A stretch of 64,000 nt of DNA from Citrobacter freundii (GCA_003243445.1 QFQQ01000005.1:103413-167412), one strand, 5' to 3'. Positions 1 to 8,455 are shown, counted from the first letter of the stretch. Numbers and translations: made by a program. Notes: generated from the letters alone by a model not told the origin.

Positions 1-172
1 TTGGCAACAGCTTTTTGAGCTCCGCAAACCTGAGTTTACCATTTAATAGCCATGAGCAAATGACCAGCGACCATTGTCCACTAATGATGTTCGCAGCATA
101 TACTTCCGGACATTCCTGCATTAAGGCCTGCTTATTGGCAAAATTGGTAGAGCTTTCCTTAATTTTTGACAT
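1..172 (-). CDS. HxlR-family transcriptional regulator, N-terminal part (cut by window edge)
   Basis: Reading the minus strand from an ATG at 172-170 gives 57 codons that run off the left edge. The peptide has the HxlR signature: a short polar leader, a Cys-Pro pair at residues 21-22, then NIISGQWSLVI, the start of the winged helix, and LRFAELKKLLP. HxlR proteins are small winged-helix dimers, and the Cys before Pro is the redox- or electrophile-sensing residue in several members (known for the family). It is divergent from the flavoprotein gene at 270, the classic arrangement in which such a regulator controls a quinone or aldehyde reductase. The family call is firm; the effector is unknown. 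Confidence 0.85.
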   Translation of the reverse strand, partial: MSKIKESSTNFANKQALMQECPEVYAANIISGQWSLVICSWLLNGKLRFAELKKLLP

Positions 173-199
173 TACTTACATTTTTTATAGTACCCTACA

Positions 200-220
200 T
201 TTGGCAGCTAAGCTACCAAA
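200..220. promoter_or_regulatory. Inverted repeat, probable HxlR operator
   Basis: TTGGCAGCT-A-AGCTACCAA (201-219) plus the outer T/A pair forms a 21-bp palindrome in which 9 of 10 base pairs match. It lies between the divergent HxlR start (172) and the flavoprotein start (270), where an autoregulator that also controls its neighbour would bind. The palindrome is seen; its role is inferred. Confidence 0.5.
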
Positions 221-269
221 ATGGCAGCATCCATTTTAATTTTACCCTGTAAACAATGGTAAAGAAAAA

Positions 270-800
270 ATGCAAACATTAGTGATCGTGACCCATCCAG
301 ACATAGAAGCTTCGGTAGTGAATAAGAGATGGATAGAAGAACTGAACAAGTACCCCGATGTTTATACCGTACACCAATTACACAAAGCCTACCCGGATGA
401 AATGATAGATGTGCTGGCTGAGCAAAAACTAATAGAAGCCCACGAGCGTATAGTCTTTCAATTCCCATTTTACTGGTTTAGCTGTCCCGGGCTATTGAAG
501 AAATGGCTGGATGTAGTGCTGACTCATGGTTGGGCCTATGGCAGCAAAAGCGGGTACAAAATGGCTGGCAAAAAAATTGCTTTGGCCCTTTCTGTTGGGG
601 TTGATGAAAAAGACTACCGGGCCGGCCAACGTTATAAGTATACGATGGAAGAACTGCTGAGACCGTTTGAACTAAGCTTTGAATATGTGAAGGCAGATTA
701 CAGCTCTTTCTTCGGCTATTATGGAATGGAGTTTAATACCTCCCTGGCATGGGTGGAGAAGAGTGTACCATTATATCTGGATTTTTTAAAGGCGCTCTAA
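270..800 (+). CDS. NAD(P)H-dependent flavin oxidoreductase (quinone reductase-like, flavodoxin_2 fold)
   Basis: A 176-residue soluble protein of the MdaB/KefF/NQO1-like family, which uses FAD or FMN to reduce quinones and other electrophiles with NAD(P)H. Visible marks are the N-terminal strand LVIVTHPD with a downstream phosphate-contact segment, the motif FQFPFYWFSCPGLLKKWLD around residues 67-85 and the HGWAYG loop that follows, which contacts the isoalloxazine ring in this family. The length is slightly below the usual 190-200 residues. It starts at the only well-placed ATG, preceded by an A-rich tract. It is divergent from an HxlR-type regulator with a palindrome between them, so it is probably induced by electrophile or oxidant stress. 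The exact substrate cannot be read from sequence. Confidence 0.85.
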   Translation: MQTLVIVTHPDIEASVVNKRWIEELNKYPDVYTVHQLHKAYPDEMIDVLAEQKLIEAHERIVFQFPFYWFSCPGLLKKWLDVVLTHGWAYGSKSGYKMAGKKIALALSVGVDEKDYRAGQRYKYTMEELLRPFELSFEYVKADYSSFFGYYGMEFNTSLAWVEKSVPLYLDFLKAL

Positions 801-1037
801 AGGCAAAAAACAGCTAAGCAACATTGAGCAGATGCTTCAATTGCTTACAAGTAATTAACAGTAGCCGAAGACTGTTATTCTCAAAAATGATTTTTCCAGA
901 GAACAGCGAAGCAATTACCCGCCGCTGTTCTACAAATTCTCAGTCAAACGTAAAATCGTATCAGAGATCCCGACTTTTGTATAAACTGCCTTTGGCCTGT
1001 CCAGGTAGCTTTGTGCTATAAATAACAACATAGCATT

Positions 1038-1856
1038 ATGGCAAAGACAATTATGATAACTGGCGCTTCCCGTGGCTTCGGCAAACTTTGGGCAGAAGCG
1101 CTGCTCCAACGTGGAGATAACGTGGTGGCAACAGTACGCAATCTGCAATCACTGGATTCACTGGCAGCCAAATATGGTGAGCGACTATTACCCTTGGTAT
1201 TGGATGTGACTGATCGGGCGGCAAGCTTCCAGGCAGTGGAGAAGGCCAAAGCACATTTCGGCAGTATTGATGCATTGATCAACAATGCCGGTTTCGGGCT
1301 GTTTGGTGCCATCGAGGAAAGTTCTGAGGCAGAGGCACGCGCACAGATGGAAACCAACTTCTTTGGACTGTTATGGCTCACACAGGCGGTATTGCCGATC
1401 ATGCGGGAACAGCAACATGGACATATCATCCAACTGTCAAGCGTATTGGGTGTCGTTTCCGTGCCCATCCTGGGGATTTACAATGCCTCCAAGTTCGCCG
1501 TGGAAGGATTAAGTGAGACACTGGCAAGTGAAGTCAAAGGCTTTGGCATCAACGTCACCCTGGTAGAACCCAATCAGTTTGCTACCGATTGGGCTGGCAC
1601 ATCGGCCAAACAGGCCGAGAGCATCAGTGCCTATGACCAGGTCAGGGCTGGCTTCTACAGCCAGGTTACCGAAGATAGTGTCGGTATTCCCGAGGCGACC
1701 ACCGCAGGGATCCTGGAATTGATCGATAGCAAAAATCCACCATTACGCCTGTTGTTGGGTAAGGTGGGCAACCCCTGGATCAAACAGGTATATCAGGGCA
1801 AACTCGCTGAATGGGACGCCTGGAAGCAAACGGCGGACGCTGCCCATGGAAAATAA
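1038..1856 (+). CDS. Short-chain dehydrogenase/reductase (SDR)
   Basis: A 272-residue classical SDR: a soluble NAD(P)-dependent oxidoreductase with a Rossmann fold. The cofactor glycine motif TGASRGFG is at residues 8-15, NNAG at 82-85, catalytic Ser135, and the YxxxK pair Tyr148/Lys152. An Arg in the glycine motif (R12) and another after the second strand (R34) suggest a preference for NADP(H). The C-terminal 90 residues form the variable substrate lid, so the substrate cannot be named. The gene is followed after 62 bp by an AraC regulator on the same strand, a frequent regulator-enzyme pairing. A second, only distantly similar SDR lies on the opposite strand at 7595. Confidence 0.9.
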   Translation: MAKTIMITGASRGFGKLWAEALLQRGDNVVATVRNLQSLDSLAAKYGERLLPLVLDVTDRAASFQAVEKAKAHFGSIDALINNAGFGLFGAIEESSEAEARAQMETNFFGLLWLTQAVLPIMREQQHGHIIQLSSVLGVVSVPILGIYNASKFAVEGLSETLASEVKGFGINVTLVEPNQFATDWAGTSAKQAESISAYDQVRAGFYSQVTEDSVGIPEATTAGILELIDSKNPPLRLLLGKVGNPWIKQVYQGKLAEWDAWKQTADAAHGK

Positions 1857-1918
1857 TGTTCTACCGATGACAGTCTGTGCCGCCCCTGCGGCATAGATTG
1901 TTTTAATTTTGTAGTATC

Positions 1919-2824
1919 ATGAAGCACTTTACTTCCATCGCAGAAATGAACAGGTACAATGGGATTCCCGCACCGGAACACCCCCTCTTGGGGATTATCC
2001 GCTGCAACCTGTCCTGTAATACTACCGATCAGCCGTTTACGACCGATTGCTATATGATAGGTTTCAAGAAGCTCAGATCCGGCATCGTGCGTTACGGCCG
2101 TACGCAATACGACCATGATACCGGAAGCATGAGTTTTGTAAGGCCTCGCCAGATGATCCAGTTCACCGATCTGGAATTTGAGGAGGATGGATTTTTGATC
2201 TATGTGCATGAAGATTACCTTAACGGACACGTCCTGCATGAGGAGATTGCCGAGTACTCTTTCTTTGATTATGATATCAACGAGGCCCTGCATCTTTCTC
2301 CGCGCGAGGAACGGCTGATGTGGGACCTTTTTGCCAAGATCGATGCAGAATATCGGGACAACCCCGATGAATATTCCCGTGAGATCATCCTTACCCACCT
2401 GGATTCGATGCTCAAATATTCCCAACGTTTCTATAAAAGACAGTTCATTAACCGTACTGAACTTTCCGGTAATACGGTGTCCAAATTCCAGAAGGCACTG
2501 GAACGTTATAGTCAAAAAGAACTGTCTTCTGATAGTGGACTGCCAACAGTTACAGCGCTGGCCAATGAGCTCAACCTTTCGTCCAGATACCTCAGCGATC
2601 TGTTGAAGCAGGAAACGGGAAAGACCGCCATCGAGCTGATCCACATCCACCTGATCGGACAGGCCAAGAATATGATGACAGCCAGGAATAGCAATATTTC
2701 AGAGGTAGCTTACCGCCTCGGCTTCGAAAACCTGCCATATTTTTCAAGGCTCTTCAAAAAGCAGACGGGGCAGACTCCGATCGAGTTCAGGAAGCAGCTT
2801 GGACAGAAAGGGCTGCTAAACTAG
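1919..2824 (+). CDS. AraC-family transcriptional regulator
   Basis: A 301-residue regulator. Residues 1-190 form a cupin-like sensing half (SFVRPRQMIQF and HEDYLNGHVLHEEIAEYSFF are typical of Bacteroidota AraC proteins). Residues about 200-297 form the double helix-turn-helix DNA-binding domain, with ALANELNLSSRYLSDLLKQ as the first HTH and ISEVAYRLGFENLPYFSRLF followed by TGQTPIEFR as the second. It lies directly downstream of the SDR at 1038 and probably controls it. The sequence TAATTTTG at 1904-1911 fits the Bacteroidota -7 element TAnnTTTG and would give the gene its own very short-leader transcript. The effector is unknown. Confidence 0.9.
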   Translation: MKHFTSIAEMNRYNGIPAPEHPLLGIIRCNLSCNTTDQPFTTDCYMIGFKKLRSGIVRYGRTQYDHDTGSMSFVRPRQMIQFTDLEFEEDGFLIYVHEDYLNGHVLHEEIAEYSFFDYDINEALHLSPREERLMWDLFAKIDAEYRDNPDEYSREIILTHLDSMLKYSQRFYKRQFINRTELSGNTVSKFQKALERYSQKELSSDSGLPTVTALANELNLSSRYLSDLLKQETGKTAIELIHIHLIGQAKNMMTARNSNISEVAYRLGFENLPYFSRLFKKQTGQTPIEFRKQLGQKGLLN

Positions 2825-2975
2825 CCCGCAACTCTTTTTGTTGGTGCGCATTGAGCTCATGCTTAAAGTGGCTTTCAAATTAGTAAGTCTTTCATTTCAC
2901 AAAGGCCATGCGCCCCGGGAGCACAGCCTATATAGAAAAAATTACGAAAGGATTTTTCTGTCTGAATTTTCTATC

Positions 2976-3461
2976 CTATTCCTTGTGTGAAACAAGCAAA
3001 CTTAAAGGTAATTCCAGGCTGTTTTTTGTTATCCCCATTACTACGATTGTACGGAACCGTTTGATATTCTCATTGCTGAAAAATATCTTTCGGGTAAGAT
3101 TTTCATAATAGCTCATAGACGGAACAACCATTACGAGAAAAAAATCTGACTCTCCAGTAACATAATAACATTGCTGAATTTCAGGAATGTTTTCAAACTG
3201 TTTTTTTAACGCGTCTATTTGTTCAATTTTCTCACTATCGAGAAAAATTTCAACAAGTATGGTAACACTATTTCCTATTTTTTCCCGGTCAATAACAGTG
3301 ACATCTTTTTCAATAGTCCCAAGTTCACGCATTTTTTTTATACGCCTTTGAACGGCCGCAGCAGATAATCCGATCATTTCCCCTATGTCTCTTTGAGGAG
3401 TGAGGTTGTTCTTCTGGATAATGCTTAAAATTTTATAGTCAAATGTATCGAGCACAGCCAA
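2976..3461 (-). CDS. Lrp/AsnC-family transcriptional regulator
   Basis: From a TTG at 3461 this gives 161 residues, the normal Lrp/AsnC length. The N-terminal HTH reads LDTFDYKILSIIQ, then ALSAAAVQRRIKKM-type recognition-helix residues (seen as GLSAAAVQRRIKKMRELG). The C-terminal RAM ligand-binding and oligomerisation domain contains IPEIQQCYYVTGESDFFLVM. An in-frame ATG at 3587 would add 42 residues rich in Phe and Cys that resemble nothing in the family and would overlap an upstream palindrome at 3528-3539, so I prefer TTG 3461 (GTG 3455 is the alternative). It is divergent from the serine-hydrolase gene at 3688. These regulators usually respond to an amino acid. Confidence 0.85.
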   Translation of the reverse strand: MAVLDTFDYKILSIIQKNNLTPQRDIGEMIGLSAAAVQRRIKKMRELGTIEKDVTVIDREKIGNSVTILVEIFLDSEKIEQIDALKKQFENIPEIQQCYYVTGESDFFLVMVVPSMSYYENLTRKIFFSNENIKRFRTIVVMGITKNSLELPLSLLVSHKE

Positions 3462-3527
3462 CCTATTTTGATGAAACAAAATTGCAAAGTAGAGGGTGAA
3501 ATTAAAGAAAAAACAACCCTTTTTTGA

Positions 3528-3539
3528 TGCAATTTTGCA
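3528..3539. promoter_or_regulatory. Palindrome upstream of the Lrp gene
   Basis: TGCAA-TT-TTGCA is a perfect 5-bp-arm palindrome. A related TTTTGATG...AATTGCAAA block occurs about 55 bp nearer the Lrp gene (3467-3489). Such AT-rich palindromes in the lrp/hydrolase divergent spacer are candidate Lrp autoregulatory sites. The role is inferred. Confidence 0.3.
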
Positions 3540-3687
3540 ATGTCTATGGATAAATTCTAAAACAAACCACAGTTTTGACCTAGCCATTTCCTGTTATATG
3601 AAATGGGAATCATCATCTATGTAGTCGAAAAATATAGCTAAAACATGCAAGAGGGTATACTTTGCCAATTAAAATAAATATTCTGAT

Positions 3688-4728
3688 ATGAAAAAAGTGT
3701 TGTTTTTTCTCTTCTTACCCTGTTTATCATTTGCCCAAGTTGACAGTACTGATATAATAGTTAACCAAATCATGGACAAGCAAAAAATTGTTGGACTATC
3801 CCTGGCAATAATTAAAAACGGACAGCCTGTTCTAAACAAAGGTTATGGATTAGCTAATGTAGAATTAAACGTACCTGTAAACTCAGCAACTGTAATCAGG
3901 CTTGGTTCGATTAGCAAGCAGTTTATTACTACAGCTATTATGAAATTGATGGAAGAAGGAAAACTGGATATCAGGGATGGAGTACATAAATATTTCCCTG
4001 ATGCACCTAAGACATGGCGACCCATTACAATAAAGAATTTAATGACTCACACATCAGGTTTGCAGAGAGAACCCCCTGCCTATGATAATTTCAAAATACA
4101 GCCCGATATAGACGTTATAAGGTCTGCATACAACCTGCCTCTTGTTTTTAAGACCGGCGAAAAATTCCAGTATTGCAATACGGGTTATTTTATCCTGGCA
4201 GAGATTATAAAACAAGTGAGTGGAATGCCCTGGCAGGATTATATCCGTCGCGAATTGTTTATACCAGCAGGAATGAAGAATAGTTACCTAACAGATTTTT
4301 ATCAGATTATTCCTAACCGTGCTAATGGATATATGCACAGGAACGATACGTTGATTAATGCCACCTCCATGTTTGCCATTCGACCCAGCGGGGCTTTTCT
4401 TTCTACAAGCACTGATATGCTGCTTTGGGATAAAGTGCTGAGGGAAAAAAATATTATTCTAAAAAAAGAAAGCTGGGAATTACTTTGGCAGCCATTTATA
4501 AAAACATCTGATGATCCTGAACTCAAGGCTTATTATGGATTCGGTTGGAATATTGATGAACGCAATGGGCACAAGGTAATTTGGCACGATGGTGCCAATA
4601 CTGGTTTTCGTTCTCTTTATGCCCGGTTTGTAAATGATGATTTGTCCATCATTATAATGACTAATACGGATGAGGCTAATCCCTTTCCACTTGTAGGGGC
4701 TTTGTCAGAATATTATTTCAGAAAATAG
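3688..4728 (+). CDS. Exported serine hydrolase, beta-lactamase (class C)/DD-peptidase fold
   Basis: 346 residues with a Sec signal peptide ending at SFAQ (about residue 17). The three active-site motifs of the class C beta-lactamase/PBP4* superfamily are visible: SxxK as S74-I-S-K77, YxN as Y162-C-N164, and H300-D-G302 in place of KTG. The neighbouring motif HTSGL is also typical. HxG instead of KTG points to an esterase or D-amino-acid peptidase-like member rather than a true beta-lactamase (family knowledge). It is followed after 188 bp by a second gene of the same family, apparently an old tandem duplication with low identity. It is divergent from an Lrp regulator that may control it. It acts in the periplasm; the substrate is unknown. 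Confidence 0.85.
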   Translation: MKKVLFFLFLPCLSFAQVDSTDIIVNQIMDKQKIVGLSLAIIKNGQPVLNKGYGLANVELNVPVNSATVIRLGSISKQFITTAIMKLMEEGKLDIRDGVHKYFPDAPKTWRPITIKNLMTHTSGLQREPPAYDNFKIQPDIDVIRSAYNLPLVFKTGEKFQYCNTGYFILAEIIKQVSGMPWQDYIRRELFIPAGMKNSYLTDFYQIIPNRANGYMHRNDTLINATSMFAIRPSGAFLSTSTDMLLWDKVLREKNIILKKESWELLWQPFIKTSDDPELKAYYGFGWNIDERNGHKVIWHDGANTGFRSLYARFVNDDLSIIIMTNTDEANPFPLVGALSEYYFRK

Positions 4729-4873
4729 GGATCAATATCGTTTACAAAGGCACCGCTGTCTGTTAGCCGTTACTTTAGTTTTGAGTTGGTATAAATTAAA
4801 GCCCGGGTGTTCCCCGGATGGCCGGGAGTTTTATCCCAGTCATTTAATATATATCCTGAATTAAGTTTATACA

Positions 4874-4881
4874 TAGCTTTG
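4874..4881 (+). promoter_or_regulatory. Bacteroidota -7 box (TAnnTTTG) that decides the next gene's start
   Basis: TAGCTTTG matches the Bacteroidota -7 consensus exactly. Transcription would begin near 4888, so the in-frame GTG at 4887 cannot be used and the ATG at 4917 is the start. No clear -33 TTG was found at the ideal spacing, so confidence is moderate. Confidence 0.4.
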
Positions 4882-4916
4882 TCCCCGTGTTTTCCTATTT
4901 TAACCGTTCAAAGGGT

Positions 4917-5942
4917 ATGAAACGATTTTATCTTATTTTCTCCTTAATATTATTTTTCCTCACTGGCTGTCAGACTACTGATCAAACTCCGGTTGATGTA
5001 GTTCATCACTATTATAAAAGTGGAAAATTCAATGGAAGTATATTGATCGCTCAGCATGATCGGGTTATGATCGATACAGTTTTCGGTTACCGGGATCTGA
5101 ATAATAAAGCAGTACTAACAAAAGAGACACCATTTTATATTGCTTCATTGAGTAAGTCCATGACAGCCATTGCAATTGCTTTAATGGCAGAAAATGGATT
5201 ACTTTCATTCGATGATCAGGCTATAAAATTTGTTGAAAACCTTCCTGCTTATGCCCGTAATATTACCATAAGGCAATTGCTGAATCATACCGCTGGAATA
5301 AGAGATTATGAAAACATACTTAAGACGAAAGGCCTGACCAATAATGATGTAATTTATTGGCTTCATGGTCAGGATGGATTAGCATTTGCTCCTGGAACAA
5401 AATTTCAATACAGCAACTCTGGTTACATTATTTTGTCATTGATCATTGAAAAGGTTTCCAAAATGACCTATTCCGGATTTTTGAAAAGCAATATTTTCGA
5501 TCCACTGCATATGCATCACACAACAGTTTATGAGTCGGGTACAGTTATAGCCGATAAGGCTATCGGGTACAACAAAAATGAACAAGTGGATGATTATTCA
5601 ATACTGACGACAGGGGATGGAGGCATTTATTCCACGGTGGAAGATCTTTACAAACTCCACAACGCATTAAGAACAGATCAATTGTTATCGAAAGAAAGTA
5701 TCAGGTTACTGTATCAAACACCGATTTTGCAGGATGGCACCAATTCTGAATATGGGGCAGGATGGTTCATTGAAAAAACTGATGGCGGCATTATAACCCA
5801 ACATACAGGAGGACTGGCAGGTTTCCGAAGCCTGTTTTGGAGAGATCTGAAAAACGGCAACACTATAATTGCACTTACTAATAAAGGTGATGCCTTCCCT
5901 GTATTTGATTTTCAGAACGACATAAAAAAGGTCTTGAAGTAA
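4917..5942 (+). CDS. Lipoprotein serine hydrolase, beta-lactamase (class C) fold
   Basis: 341 residues from ATG 4917. An SPII signal peptide ends in the lipobox LTGC with Cys18 as the lipidated residue, so the enzyme is membrane-anchored. Active-site motifs are S77-L-S-K80, Y165-S-N167 and an HTG motif near residue 297 (QHTGGLAGFRS), with NHTAGI in the usual place. It is the lipoprotein paralogue of the secreted enzyme at 3688, from which it is separated by 188 bp containing its own promoter-like element. Its likely role is hydrolysis of a peptide or ester, for example a D-amino-acid-containing peptide. A genuine beta-lactam-hydrolysing activity is not indicated by the HTG motif. Confidence 0.85.
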   Translation: MKRFYLIFSLILFFLTGCQTTDQTPVDVVHHYYKSGKFNGSILIAQHDRVMIDTVFGYRDLNNKAVLTKETPFYIASLSKSMTAIAIALMAENGLLSFDDQAIKFVENLPAYARNITIRQLLNHTAGIRDYENILKTKGLTNNDVIYWLHGQDGLAFAPGTKFQYSNSGYIILSLIIEKVSKMTYSGFLKSNIFDPLHMHHTTVYESGTVIADKAIGYNKNEQVDDYSILTTGDGGIYSTVEDLYKLHNALRTDQLLSKESIRLLYQTPILQDGTNSEYGAGWFIEKTDGGIITQHTGGLAGFRSLFWRDLKNGNTIIALTNKGDAFPVFDFQNDIKKVLK

Positions 5943-6278
5943 ATGCATTCAGGTCCCGTAACCCTAAGACAGCAGATGACGAAACGGATCATTGAACCGG
6001 CAGATTGAACTAAGCGGCTTGATTATTTCTGACAAACGATTTTATCGGATTGCCTTTTTAGTACTCTTGTATTCAACTGCCGGGAAATTCAGTAATGCAG
6101 TAACGAGATGATCAGCACACTTAAGGGGGTACGGTTTTGTTGTCGTCTCATTACGAAACTATATTGCTTTTAACATACGTTTTCACTGATAAGGTGGGTG
6201 TGAATCGTCATGCAAAGGCTAAGCAAGCGTATAAGCCTATCATGAATTAAAAGATCTGTTCACAGCAACAAACAAGTA
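5943..6278. other. Intergenic, no gene seen
   Basis: 336 bp between the serine hydrolase and the WYL regulator. No codable frame with family resemblance, no strong hairpin. The last 50 bp contain a weak 5-bp inverted repeat (AGGCT/AGCCT near 6215-6237) only. Confidence 0.5.
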
Positions 6279-7013
6279 ATGAGTACCGCTACTGACATGA
6301 AAAGGCTGACGCGACTCAGCGCGATTTTGCTTCAACTCCAGACCAGGAGGGTTGTAAGTTCAACTACCCTGGCTGATAGATTTGAAGTAAGTACAAGAAC
6401 CATCTACCGCGACATAAAATTGCTGGGACAAATTGGTGTGCCAATAATCAGCCTTGACGGAAAAGGATATTCGCTGGCTGAGGGTTATAAAATTCCACCG
6501 GTGATGTTCAGCGAGGAGGAAGCCAATGCCTTAATAACGGCCGGGCAATTGATCGGGCTGAGCCGGGACAGTTCTTTGATCCGGAATTATACAGACGCCG
6601 TTAACAAGGTCAAAGCAGTGTTGAATTATGCAACAAAAGATAAAGCAGAGCTGCTTTCCAAACGTATTGCCGTCAGTCCTGCAAGTGTTATGCAGTCCAG
6701 CAGCAATACCTTGTCTGTCATTCAGCATGCACTCACCAGTTTCACTGTGCTGCGCATTACCTATCGTGCTGAAAATAACAAGGAAAGCACAGAGCGATTG
6801 ATTGAGCCCTTTGCATTTTATCACAGCATGGAACAAAACTGGGCATTGATCGCTTTTTGCAAGCTCAGAAATGATTTCAGAATGTTCCGGCTGGACAGGA
6901 TTGAGACCGTTGTTCCAACAGGGCATACGTTCACGCCGCATCAGCTTAGCCTCCAGGAATATCTTCAGGAAAAGCAAAAAAAATTTACACCCCCTGACAA
7001 ACTGTTGTCATAG
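6279..7013 (+). CDS. WYL-domain transcriptional regulator (YafY-like)
   Basis: 244 residues. The N-terminal HTH_11 domain (about residues 8-60) reads RLSAILLQLQTRRVVSSTTL followed by RFEVSTRTIYRDIKLL, the standard DeoR-like HTH of this family. The WYL domain lies at about 135-215 and includes ITYRAENNKESTERLIEPF and FRLDRIETV. WYL proteins sense a ligand, probably nucleotide or nucleic acid, and activate or repress neighbouring genes. A methionine at codon 7 is a less likely start. The VOC-fold gene begins 38 bp downstream on the same strand and is the likely operon partner. Confidence 0.9.
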   Translation: MSTATDMKRLTRLSAILLQLQTRRVVSSTTLADRFEVSTRTIYRDIKLLGQIGVPIISLDGKGYSLAEGYKIPPVMFSEEEANALITAGQLIGLSRDSSLIRNYTDAVNKVKAVLNYATKDKAELLSKRIAVSPASVMQSSSNTLSVIQHALTSFTVLRITYRAENNKESTERLIEPFAFYHSMEQNWALIAFCKLRNDFRMFRLDRIETVVPTGHTFTPHQLSLQEYLQEKQKKFTPPDKLLS

Positions 7014-7051
7014 CCTGCCGATACCTTAGCTGCCACTAAATATAAAGCGCT

Positions 7052-7453
7052 ATGAATTTAATTTCCATCAGGATCATTACCTCGAAGATAGAAGAGCTCA
7101 TTGTTTTTTATGAGCAAATAACGGGAGGCAAAGCTATCAGGCATACCCCGGACTTTGCTGAAATAAAGACTCCAAAAGCTACCTTGGCTATAGGAAGCGT
7201 ACGGACTTTACAGTTTTTTGGTGGTAACGCTGTAGCAGAACCTGCGCACAATCGTAGCGTGATAATCGAATTCATGGTTGACGATGTGCAGCAACGCTTC
7301 GACGAGTTGTCGGAACTTTTGAATAGCCTTACTATTGTGCAGGAGCCAACGATAATGCCATGGGGAAACAAATCTTTGTTATTACGGGATCCTGACGGCA
7401 ATTTAGTCAACCTCTTTACTCCGCTAACAGCCGAAGCAATCGCAAGGGTTTAA
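7052..7453 (+). CDS. VOC-family (glyoxalase/bleomycin-resistance fold) protein
   Basis: A 133-residue cytoplasmic protein with the two beta-alpha-beta-beta-beta modules of the vicinal-oxygen-chelate superfamily. The first module begins SIRIITSKIEELIVFYEQITG. The C-terminal motif LLRDPDGNLVNLFTP is the family hallmark (DPDGN before the metal-binding strand), but the usual terminal Glu ligand is replaced (NLF rather than ELF/IEF), so metal use is doubtful. It sits 38 bp behind the WYL regulator, most likely in one transcript. Related WYL-VOC pairs are common in Bacteroidota. The substrate is unknown. Confidence 0.8.
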   Translation: MNLISIRIITSKIEELIVFYEQITGGKAIRHTPDFAEIKTPKATLAIGSVRTLQFFGGNAVAEPAHNRSVIIEFMVDDVQQRFDELSELLNSLTIVQEPTIMPWGNKSLLLRDPDGNLVNLFTPLTAEAIARV

Positions 7454-7543
7454 AATAATCAGTTTCACTTCATCAGAATGCCGCAGCATGTTGCACTGAT
7501 CAGGTAGTGGCGGTATTTATAAAATGGCCCGGCAGTTGTACAC

Positions 7544-7575
7544 AAAAAACGGCAGTAGCCAACGCCACTGCCGTT
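7544..7575 (-). terminator. Rho-independent terminator of the SDR gene
   Basis: A perfect 9-bp stem, AACGGCAGT (7548-7556) with ACTGCCGTT (7567-7575), has a 10-nt loop and is flanked on the plus strand by AAAAAA. Read on the minus strand this is a GC stem followed by a T run, 20 bp after the stop of the SDR at 7595. Confidence 0.75.
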
Positions 7576-7594
7576 CTCATCAGATCTGTTTTGC

Positions 7595-8455
7595 TTACAA
7601 TAGCTCACTCATCCCGAATACCGTCAATCCTTTGGCAAATTGTTCGGCTACGGCCTGGTTGGCGGCTTCAATATACTGGCCGGTTATCGGGTCAACCACG
7701 GTGCGCAATGGCCGTGTACCTTTTGGCATGCCGATAAGTTTTACAATGGCGTCGGCAACATCCTGTGGGTTCGGTTTTTTTGCTTGCATTTCTCCACCCA
7801 ACGCGGCTATCATTTTGTTGGGTATACCGGCAATGGCACTGTATCCTTCAAACACAGCCTGATCAGATGCGGGGTTGTTCTTTTGCTGCATTTCGGTAGG
7901 GAAAGCGCCGGGCTCCAGTATAGCCACATCGATGCCTAAACGCTTCACCTCATAATGTAGTCCCTCGCTTATGCCTTCAAGCGCAAATTTCGAAGCCGCA
8001 TAAATGGTAGCGAACGGGAATGATACTCTTCCAAAGCCACTCGTCACGTTAATGATCAGCCCTTCGGCTTGTTTACGCATAGCAGGCAATACTTGTTTGA
8101 TCATTCTCCAGGGCGCATACACATTGATATCAAAAGTGGTGTGTACATCTGCAGTGGTGAAGCTCTCGGCCACACCGGTCATGCCGTAACCGGCATTGTT
8201 CACCAGCACATCAATCGCGCCTTCTTTGGCCAGGATGTTTTCTACGGCCTGCTTCACACTTTCGTCGTCGGTCAGTGTAACGTCCAAAACGGTTATGTTC
8301 TCCACGGCCGCGAGAGTCCGGGCTTTATCTGCATTACGCCCGTTGGTATCGCGCATCGTTGCATATACCTGGTGCCCCAGGGCAGCGGTGCTGTGCGCAC
8401 TAAGCCAGCCAAAACCACTATTTGTTCCGGTTATCAATACGATCTTTTTGCTCAT
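7595..8455 (-). CDS. Short-chain dehydrogenase/reductase (SDR)
   Basis: A 286-residue classical SDR. The glycine motif TGTNSGFG is at residues 9-16, NNAG at 86-89, catalytic Ser139, and Tyr152/Lys156 (IYAASKFALEG). R35 after the second beta-strand suggests NADP(H). The C-terminal lid (residues 190-280) resembles the oxidoreductase subgroup often called YusZ-like. It is downstream of a Crp/Fnr gene on the same strand. A 16-bp palindrome at 8510-8525 lies 55 bp before the start codon and matches one in front of the Crp gene, so this SDR is a likely direct target. A clean terminator follows. The substrate is unknown. Confidence 0.9.
   Translation of the reverse strand: MSKKIVLITGTNSGFGWLSAHSTAALGHQVYATMRDTNGRNADKARTLAAVENITVLDVTLTDDESVKQAVENILAKEGAIDVLVNNAGYGMTGVAESFTTADVHTTFDINVYAPWRMIKQVLPAMRKQAEGLIINVTSGFGRVSFPFATIYAASKFALEGISEGLHYEVKRLGIDVAILEPGAFPTEMQQKNNPASDQAVFEGYSAIAGIPNKMIAALGGEMQAKKPNPQDVADAIVKLIGMPKGTRPLRTVVDPITGQYIEAANQAVAEQFAKGLTVFGMSELL

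Noticed and set aside
1793..2650. Long open frame (285 codons) on the minus strand
   Set aside because: Lies antisense to the AraC gene at 1919, with no family resemblance; the plus-strand gene is unambiguous.
4813..4826. Hairpin CCCGG-ATGG-CCGGG after the first serine hydrolase
   Set aside because: Only a 5-bp stem with a short T-tract; too weak to call a terminator.
3688..5942. True beta-lactamase resistance genes
   Set aside because: KTG is replaced by HDG and HTG; such members are usually esterases or peptidases, so resistance is not claimed.
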